A DNA stretch of 64,000 nt from Ceratodon purpureus (lineage: Eukaryota; Streptophyta; Bryopsida; Pseudoditrichales; Ditrichaceae): assembly GCA_014871385.1 (NCBI GenBank), contig CM026433.1:4763823-4827822 (forward strand). Reading direction: 5' to 3'. Made by a program: the position numbers and the translations under genes. Numbering within the stretch: position 1 is the stretch's first letter; every line of letters starts with the position of its first letter. Positions 56,645 to 64,000 of the stretch are shown here, one piece after another. The notes beneath the pieces are model-generated. The model was not told the origin of the DNA. It saw only the letters and a program-made list of their open reading frames with translations, and ran no database searches.

Positions 56645-56655
56645 CCCTCTTATAC
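56645..56655 (-). promoter_or_regulatory. TATA box of the acidic-protein gene
   Basis: GTATAAGAGGG on the minus strand, overlapping the edge of a 26-bp palindrome and about 1.1 kb upstream of the ATG through two leader introns. Confidence 0.5.
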
Positions 56656-56775
56656 TGGCTCTCGGATCCGAGAGCCAGTGAGGAAGGGAAGGACGGCGGC
56701 GCGTTTAGGTTTAGGGCATAGAGAGAGGGAGAGAGACGTGTCTCGGATCCGAGACACCCTCTCTCGGATCCGAGA
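56654..56775. promoter_or_regulatory. Three palindromes sharing CTCGGATCCGAG
   Basis: Perfect palindromes at 56654-56679 (26 bp), 56738-56757 (20 bp, GTGTCTCGGATCCGAGACAC) and 56762-56775 (14 bp) share the 12-bp core CTCGGATCCGAG. They lie just upstream of a TATA box, so they may be operator-like binding sites for a dimeric factor. Confidence 0.55.
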
Positions 56776-56781
56776 CACGTT

Positions 56782-58207
<1,426 letters not shown>

Positions 58208-58487
58208 GTATAGAACTCTCCACACAGAACTACCCAGCAAGAAACAGTGCTACGTAAGAGTACTCCCCCGAAAGCGCAGGGACTACCGTAGCACAAAAGT
58301 ATAAAGAACCACAGCTCGCAGAAGCCGCCATAGCCAGGCGAAGCTTCCAAGAATGCCAGCGTGGCAAATTCAGTCCCAGTTCACGCAAAGGCATATTGAT
58401 ACCCGGTTTACCGTAGTAGAATATAAGCCAAGACTCGATTGCCCATTCCAGGTGTATCAATGTTGCTGTAACACCTGAGTATAGAGT

Positions 58488-58537
<50 letters not shown>

Positions 58538-58804
58538 CCGCCAGACCACCCCTGGTAGGCTTAGCTCTGTTCAAATAAATGAGATTGAGACCTGGTATCG
58601 TCACTCTCCGAACAGAGGTGCGTACCAGGCTCAAACTTATCAATCGTTGCTATTGAATCTTATAGCAACTGATAAATACTCTCTTCGGCGAAATGGAGTG
58701 AGCAAGGACAGCTCAATTCCATAACGAGCAAAAGATGTTGCCATATCAAAACATAACTCCCAGATGGAACTTTATGTAATAATAATTCATTATCCAGAAG
58801 AAAG
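58208..58804. other. 3' untranslated part of the Penelope-like element
   Basis: Between the RT stop and the repeat portion seen in both copies; includes an (AG)n run at 58489-58535. If the upstream copy is full-length it should recur beyond the window. Confidence 0.5.
58489..58535. repeat. (AG)n microsatellite
   Basis: About 23 AG units inside the 3' region of the Penelope-like element. Confidence 0.95.
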
Positions 58805-60988
58805 TTACCTGCTCACAGCATCAACTATGTGTGATATATCGATTTTGGCACCTGGAAACTGTCCAGTTTTGAGCCAATCACTTATGTTTTTGCACAATCT
58901 CGTCCTTTGGAAGCCATTGCTCACCATTGTCTGGATCAAAAGTAATATTTCTCGCAGTGCCACCTCGGTACTATTAGAAATGTAGATAATCGGGAGTACT
59001 TGTGAAATGATCACATTGTAGGACTGCTTAATAGGGCGATTAGAGTGGAATTTGATGAACTGGGTATACTGAAATGGTAAGGACCTGCGTTTGTCATATT
59101 TCATCATCTGAAATTGACCCGGTTGCTGCAAATCCAATTTAATCTTCATATTCATAAAGTGCGCTGCAATTCCTCGGGACGGGTCCAAAGGATCGTATTC
59201 CTCAGTCTCAGGTTTAATACCAATAATGTGCAGAGGGTAAATCCACATGGGATTATCATCGTGTTGCGGTTCATCAGGTGACAAAAAGTCCATGGGACCA
59301 GAAACATTCAGCCAACAAATGTCATCGATGTACCGAAACGCATACCGAAAGCGGGACATGAGATCAGTGCGGCCCAATTTAGCCAATCTTTGCACAAATT
59401 TAACTTCGTAAGATAAAAGGTATATATTGCACCATAGAGGGGAGCAACTGAATCCCATTGGGATTCCTCTGATTTGTCGCCATACTCGATCACCAAGTGT
59501 GACGAAACAGTTCCCAGTAAGCCATGCATGCAATTCCAGGAACCGTTGTTCCGAGATTTCGAACCACAGTTTAGATTTTGGTCTGCTCGTGTGCCACTGC
59601 GCGGTTACAGCGAGTCCATCTTGGTCAAGCTTGACCCAAAGCGTTGTTACCGCACGTGGGTGTGCAAGTGCTGCCTCATTGAAGCCCATGCGGCATATGA
59701 ACCGCAATGCTTCCAACAGATTATTTTTGCCTTTCAAAGGTATAGATTCATAACACCTTTCAACGTCTGCTACAAAGATATTGTGTATCTGATCCGGCAT
59801 GTTGAGGGCAACATTGAGAATCGAGTCCACAATCCAGTAGGTTGATGTCTCACATCGCAAAAACTGCCGGTATTTTTTGTCTGATTTCTGTGCCCATACT
59901 TTAAAAGATTCCAGTACAGTCATGGATGATACTGTCAATAAGGTGGCAATGTTGGTATACACAGTATTATGTGCATTCGTCAACCATCTGTATTTGTTCT
60001 TATGCTGCTTAAAAGAGGCCATCAAGAACGGTAATGCCCCATACATTGGTGGTGACTCTGGCAGTAATTGTACAAGTTCACATTTGACTTGGTCATAAAC
60101 AGCAGTAGGCAATTGCCATAAACCACCTTCACAGCATGGGGTGAAATCAGTACCCATAAGTCTATTAAAAGCCTGCAAACGTATGTGCCTTATACACATG
60201 AAGCTTGCGTTATTGGCAGCTTTGTCCAGGCCAGAAATGTATAGATGGGAAAGGATCCATCTAAGTTCATTTTGTACAGCCTTGATGTCGAATAGAAACG
60301 GACCAGAGTTTTTGAACCCGAATTTATTGACACGAGCAGCAGACCGGAGCTTGTCCAAGCAAACCCGTCGAATGTATTCCAAGGCAGTCTCTAAATCCAA
60401 GCCAAATGCTTGTAAATTGAGAATGTAGTGCAGTTTGTAGAAAGTGTCCAAGGTTACTCCCAAAGCTTCATGAAAGTCAGTGGGCCGTAACGGAATGTGG
60501 TTTAAACCAAGTGACAGCGCTTTACGCAATGCAGGGTGCTGCACAATTTTGATATCCATAGTACGCACATGTACAGCCGGTTTACAGAAATCAGAGCCTT
60601 CATTTATTGTCAAAGGATCCAGAAATTGCATCAACCTTCGTGAGGATGTGCAGATACAACCAATATCCGGATCCAGCAGATCTATAAAGGAAAATTGTTT
60701 GAAAACCGCTGACGGTTTATACAAGTGAGAAGCTAAATTACGGTCATAAGTCCAGGAAAACGCAATGTTATCCAAAGAGACATGCTTGGCCAAATCAAAT
60801 TGTACCAAGGTCTCCTGAAAAACCTGCCTGATGTTTAACCATTCTAAAGCTCTGCTGCAATAGAAAACACTGAGGTACCTTAAACTTTGATCATCCTTGG
60901 ATCGGTGCAATTTCCGACGTCCATACGCATCTCTAGTAATAGAACGGTGGGAACGAACTGCACACGAATATTCCACTTTAGTTATCAA
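58805..60988 (-). CDS. Reverse transcriptase, Penelope-like, no endonuclease seen
   Basis: 727 codons, no internal stop. RT motifs: FVADVERCYESIP (motif A, near residue 420), IRGIPMGFSCSPLWCNIYLL then SYE (motif B), FRYIDDICWLN (motif C, YIDD codons at 59321-59332), and YDKRRSLPFQYTQF further on. Upstream, HVRTMDIKIVQHPALRKAL resembles the conserved block before the RT core in a broad group of animal and algal Penelope-related RTs that also carry GIPMGxxxSPL...YE and FRYIDD. The C-terminus after the thumb is short and lacks a GIY-YIG nuclease. The frame opens with TTG, overlaps ORF1 by 11 nt in a different frame, and has no ATG for about 118 codons. Frameshifting, reinitiation or splicing would therefore be needed. 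Confidence 0.75.
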   Translation of the reverse strand: MITKVEYSCAVRSHRSITRDAYGRRKLHRSKDDQSLRYLSVFYCSRALEWLNIRQVFQETLVQFDLAKHVSLDNIAFSWTYDRNLASHLYKPSAVFKQFSFIDLLDPDIGCICTSSRRLMQFLDPLTINEGSDFCKPAVHVRTMDIKIVQHPALRKALSLGLNHIPLRPTDFHEALGVTLDTFYKLHYILNLQAFGLDLETALEYIRRVCLDKLRSAARVNKFGFKNSGPFLFDIKAVQNELRWILSHLYISGLDKAANNASFMCIRHIRLQAFNRLMGTDFTPCCEGGLWQLPTAVYDQVKCELVQLLPESPPMYGALPFLMASFKQHKNKYRWLTNAHNTVYTNIATLLTVSSMTVLESFKVWAQKSDKKYRQFLRCETSTYWIVDSILNVALNMPDQIHNIFVADVERCYESIPLKGKNNLLEALRFICRMGFNEAALAHPRAVTTLWVKLDQDGLAVTAQWHTSRPKSKLWFEISEQRFLELHAWLTGNCFVTLGDRVWRQIRGIPMGFSCSPLWCNIYLLSYEVKFVQRLAKLGRTDLMSRFRYAFRYIDDICWLNVSGPMDFLSPDEPQHDDNPMWIYPLHIIGIKPETEEYDPLDPSRGIAAHFMNMKIKLDLQQPGQFQMMKYDKRRSLPFQYTQFIKFHSNRPIKQSYNVIISQVLPIIYISNSTEVALREILLLIQTMVSNGFQRTRLCKNISDWLKTGQFPGAKIDISHIVDAVSR

Positions 60989-62633
60989 AAGAACTCCAAT
61001 CCAGAATACGTCCCTTCATAGATGTACCGTCAAAACGCGAGGTGATCCGAGCAGAAGAGCCATCACTTCGAACAGTCGATGGAGACAGAGCCGTAGGGGT
61101 TGAGACACTCGGGGTGGGGGCCGCAGAAGAATCACGTGGTTTTTCCTCCGGAGACAGCTTCGCCGACTTAGTGCCGGTAGGAGTGTGTCTCGGTGTCATG
61201 AAGACAAAAGCATCATTCTGTCCATGTGTGGGGCGGTTTGTAGGTCGTGAGTTTCGATTGAATCCACCTCTACCCCCACGGAACGAACCACGTTGGTGAC
61301 TTCTCCCCCGTCCCGACGCCTGTGTAGCACCTGAAGTATCTGGTGTGACATTCAAGTTCATCTTGGACCAGGAACGTTTGCCTGCATGGCTGGGGCTGGG
61401 AGTACTAGGGTGGCTCAGTGTGAAACTCGCCGGTTTGATGAGTTTTTCAATAAACCGAGCTCCTGGTGCTGCACTGAGGGTAGGGAGGAGCTTGGCCTCA
61501 GGATCCTCTGTGAACTCAAGCGCAGCCTCACACATCATCTTTCGAAGATGCATGAACGCGATCTGGTGACGTACAGCTACACTTGCAGCTTCGCTCACCC
61601 AGACCAAAAACGCTTGGAACTTCGCTGAAAGAGTTGGAAACTCATCAGGAAAAAAAGTGGACAAATTATTGATCATGTACCATGTAGCATGATCAAACCA
61701 CATGATATCGCCCTTACAGCCAGAGACAGCGAATTGGGAACATAAGCACCGTACATAAGGACGCTGACAATTCCAAAAAGCTGAACTGTGTTTATCACTA
61801 CGACCAACTCCCGTTTGCAACCACTGTTTAGTATGTACCTTGATGTCCGCAGTGGGGCACTTGTGATGGTCGAACATAGGTAGGGAGAAATTCCCTGGTA
61901 TGTCCTGTGGGTCTTTTAATAATCCCGTATTATTCTCAGCATTAGCCTTCAGTTTATCAACTTCCTTAGAAGACAAGTTAGCCCAAGCTTGCCACATGGG
62001 GATGGAAATGGGTGCCAGAAGGTTTATGTTGGACAAAGCCCAACATCGATGTCCTTTCAGAGCTACCTGGTCCTCGACAGACCGAGGTGGGAGAAATGGG
62101 ACTACCGGCCCTTTCCCTGATGCTACCAACAGGGCATTGGCTTTTTCCTCCTGTGATAACTGAATCGAAGTTGCAAGATCTTCTAGTGCAGCTTTGTGTG
62201 CCGGAGCAATTCGGAGACCACTCATCAGTGCATGGGAAGGTGCAGTAGAGCCAAATAGAGAAGCAGTACAGTTAGAGGTACCTTCTTGAGGATTTGCTTT
62301 TCGAATGGCCAGATTGACCCTCTTGGCATCCTTTAAGGCTTGTTCAGACTCCTCTGCTTCCGCATCCAAGATATCAATGAGTTGAGAGTGTGCCAGCTTC
62401 AGCTGCTCTAACGCCTTGCTCTTATCTTTTATGGACAGTGACAGAATGAACGTCCACTGCGAAAGATCCAGTGTCGACAAGAAAAGAGGTGCGGAGTAAC
62501 CATCTTCATCCACGTCTTGGAGTGCCGCTAGATCTTGCTGTTGAATGTACTCGTGAATTTCCGGGGAGTCAAGAGCAACAATTGTCGCCTGTACAGCCGG
62601 GGTAGGAGCCGGGAGCGGGTCCACATATCCCAT
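60978..62633 (-). CDS. ORF1 of the Penelope-like element (gag-like)
   Basis: 551 residues from ATG 62633 (MGYVDPLPAP); the frame stays open 36 bases further upstream to TAA. The N-terminal half looks helical (LEQLKLAHSQLIDILDAEAE). The middle has a Cys/His/Trp-rich part (FWNCQRPYVRCLCSQFAVSG, MWFDHATWYMINNLSTFFPD). The C-terminal third is Ser/Thr/Pro-rich with an RNA-binding-like RGRSHQRGSFRGGRGGFNRN. Ends FDN-stop, overlapping the RT frame by 11 nt. A good splice acceptor (TTTCTAAACTCAG) sits about 50 bp upstream of the ATG, so a first exon within the upstream repeat is possible. No known family recognised. Confidence 0.65.
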   Translation of the reverse strand: MGYVDPLPAPTPAVQATIVALDSPEIHEYIQQQDLAALQDVDEDGYSAPLFLSTLDLSQWTFILSLSIKDKSKALEQLKLAHSQLIDILDAEAEESEQALKDAKRVNLAIRKANPQEGTSNCTASLFGSTAPSHALMSGLRIAPAHKAALEDLATSIQLSQEEKANALLVASGKGPVVPFLPPRSVEDQVALKGHRCWALSNINLLAPISIPMWQAWANLSSKEVDKLKANAENNTGLLKDPQDIPGNFSLPMFDHHKCPTADIKVHTKQWLQTGVGRSDKHSSAFWNCQRPYVRCLCSQFAVSGCKGDIMWFDHATWYMINNLSTFFPDEFPTLSAKFQAFLVWVSEAASVAVRHQIAFMHLRKMMCEAALEFTEDPEAKLLPTLSAAPGARFIEKLIKPASFTLSHPSTPSPSHAGKRSWSKMNLNVTPDTSGATQASGRGRSHQRGSFRGGRGGFNRNSRPTNRPTHGQNDAFVFMTPRHTPTGTKSAKLSPEEKPRDSSAAPTPSVSTPTALSPSTVRSDGSSARITSRFDGTSMKGRILDWSSFDN

Positions 62634-62751
62634 TGTAATCAACTCGGGGTCCCATTCCAAGATCGCCTTCTTGGAGGTCTGAGTTTAGAAACCAAATTTC
62701 GCACAAATTAGAATAAGAAAGAAGCTCACCGCTTCTTTGTGGATAGACGGC

Positions 62752-64000
62752 AGAGAGACGACAGTTTTTTACTGAACACCCTTATACAAGGCTTATTCTA
62801 TCCTGTTCGGAATCAGTTACTGCTCAGTTTATATTGTAAAAATACACTTACTACAACAAGAGTACCAAAAACTGGATTACACTTGCTGGTGAGGGAGGGT
62901 AGGATCAATTCTTTAGTTTATCATAGAATCCATGAGAAAACTAAGTGCTATCATTGTAAAGCAATTTTATTATACCAATCCCCAGTATCAGCCATTTCTT
63001 TCGGTGATACTTGAGTAAGAGGTAGGGTGGGATCGAAATTAATCATTCAAATACTCTGTACTAGAATGCAGCACTAGAAAAAGAATCAGAACAACACTCT
63101 GTTCAGCTAAAACCCCAATACTCCACCGATCTTGATCGGGAGGGAAAGTAGGTCTCAGCGAATGTTCAGGTAAAGCATACAACACGCAAGACCCATACAG
63201 ATTGGAAGCAATCTTTTGAAAAAAGAAGAAAAGATAAGAAATCCCGCAGACAGAAAACGACCTACAAGATGTCGATCTGATACTGGAAGGGAATCCACTT
63301 CTTTATAGCATGATGTTCAGTACTGTATCTCACAAGATCACATTTCCAGAAAACTAGTGCCAAGACAGCGGAGCAATTCAAATTCCGCAAACTCTCGGTG
63401 AATCCCAAAACTGCCCTTAATCAACCCATTCACCCATACCTCTAAGTAGTAAGGTATCACCCGAAAATGTTCTTTACACCAACTCTGATCCATTACTCAT
63501 TCATAGAAATGTGCATCGAAACATAAGATCTGGATAACTTAATCAGTACCAACTAACGTTTCATTCACAAAGAATTCCGAACGTTATTAACAGGCACTAG
63601 TGCGAAAATGCAATTGCTCACAAATACAAGTTATAAAAAGGGTTTTAAGGAACAGCATTATGCCGTGCATGTCTTCGGACTGAGGAGGTAGACCTCACCT
63701 GCACCCATAGTTTCAAACAACCAGTTAGTTAATTCAAAACTGTATGCAAGGTGTCTTCAGCCTACCTCGGTTGTTATCCCGATCGCAGCCTAAAACATAC
63801 AGGTATGACACACACTGTTCACAACAAAAAAGATAATCAATCGTATAAATCAAACCACACTTGTACGCCATGATCATCTCAGTAAATCTCCAGCACCGTA
63901 GCGGTTATGGCCAACCTGCACTGATGGACTCTCCATGGAAACTCACGGGGACCGAGTCACGTGAACCAGCAGTTTCTTGGACACCGCGGCTGCGTAGCCA
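62752..64000 (-). repeat. Long direct repeat, copy 2 (5' side, cut by the window end)
   Basis: Near-identical to 56959-58207. The junction at 62752 joins the repeat to DNA leading into ORF1. It continues past 64000. Confidence 0.93.

Overview
The window reads as nuclear DNA of a land plant. It holds three spliced housekeeping genes whose exons join in phase by eye, embedded in several kinds of transposable element. The plant assignment rests on a plant-type short ORP, a Copia element primed by initiator tRNA-Met, an En/Spm (CACTA) element with TNP2, DUF4218 and DUF4216 modules, and dense short introns. A Penelope-like reverse transcriptase would be unusual in a flowering plant, so a bryophyte, lycophyte or other non-flowering lineage is my guess (inference, not shown).

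Layout. 1-3.35 kb: 3' part of an oxysterol-binding-protein-related gene (ORP3 type, + strand). 4.3-7.0 kb: a complete six-exon Cu/Zn superoxide dismutase gene (- strand), convergent with the first. 7.0-9.3 kb: intergenic. 9,292-24,493: a complete-looking 15.2 kb CACTA element with CACTACAAGG termini and an ATA target duplication. It carries a divergent pair of genes (TNPA-like on -, TNP2/DUF4218 then DUF4216 on +) plus an extra small - strand ORF. 24.5-29.7 kb: AT-rich DNA with a decayed pogo-type transposase. 29,673-35,351: a very young Copia element (- strand, 189-bp LTRs with one mismatch, TAACT target duplication). Its gag-pol frame is broken only by two TAG codons. Between its polypurine tract and the pol stop it carries an antisense ORF encoding an RNase H1 N-terminal (viroplasmin-type) domain. 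It sits 105 bp past the stop codon of the next gene. 35.5-42.0 kb: an 18-exon mitochondrial-type D-lactate dehydrogenase (- strand), all junctions in phase. 43.3-52.6 kb: a LINE (- strand) flanked by 17-bp direct repeats, with a 5' array of eight 23-bp monomers, ORF1, an unusually long ORF2, and a 239-codon ORF near its 3' end. 52.6-56.8 kb: AT-rich DNA, then a small acidic-protein gene with spliced 5' leader and palindromic promoter DNA. 57-64 kb: an element with two - strand ORFs, including a YIDD reverse transcriptase without a visible endonuclease, bounded by direct repeats of at least 1.25 kb. It is best read as a Penelope-like retroelement in head-to-tail or pseudo-LTR form, running off the window end.

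The least ordinary items are: (i) the antisense RNase H1-N ORF inside a young Copia element; (ii) a roughly 65-residue unnamed domain shared by the extra CACTA ORF and the ORF near the LINE 3' end; (iii) the Penelope-like element with its ORF1 and long direct repeats; (iv) a LINE ORF2 with a long tail built from a duplicated module. No rRNA, complete tRNA or CRISPR array was seen.
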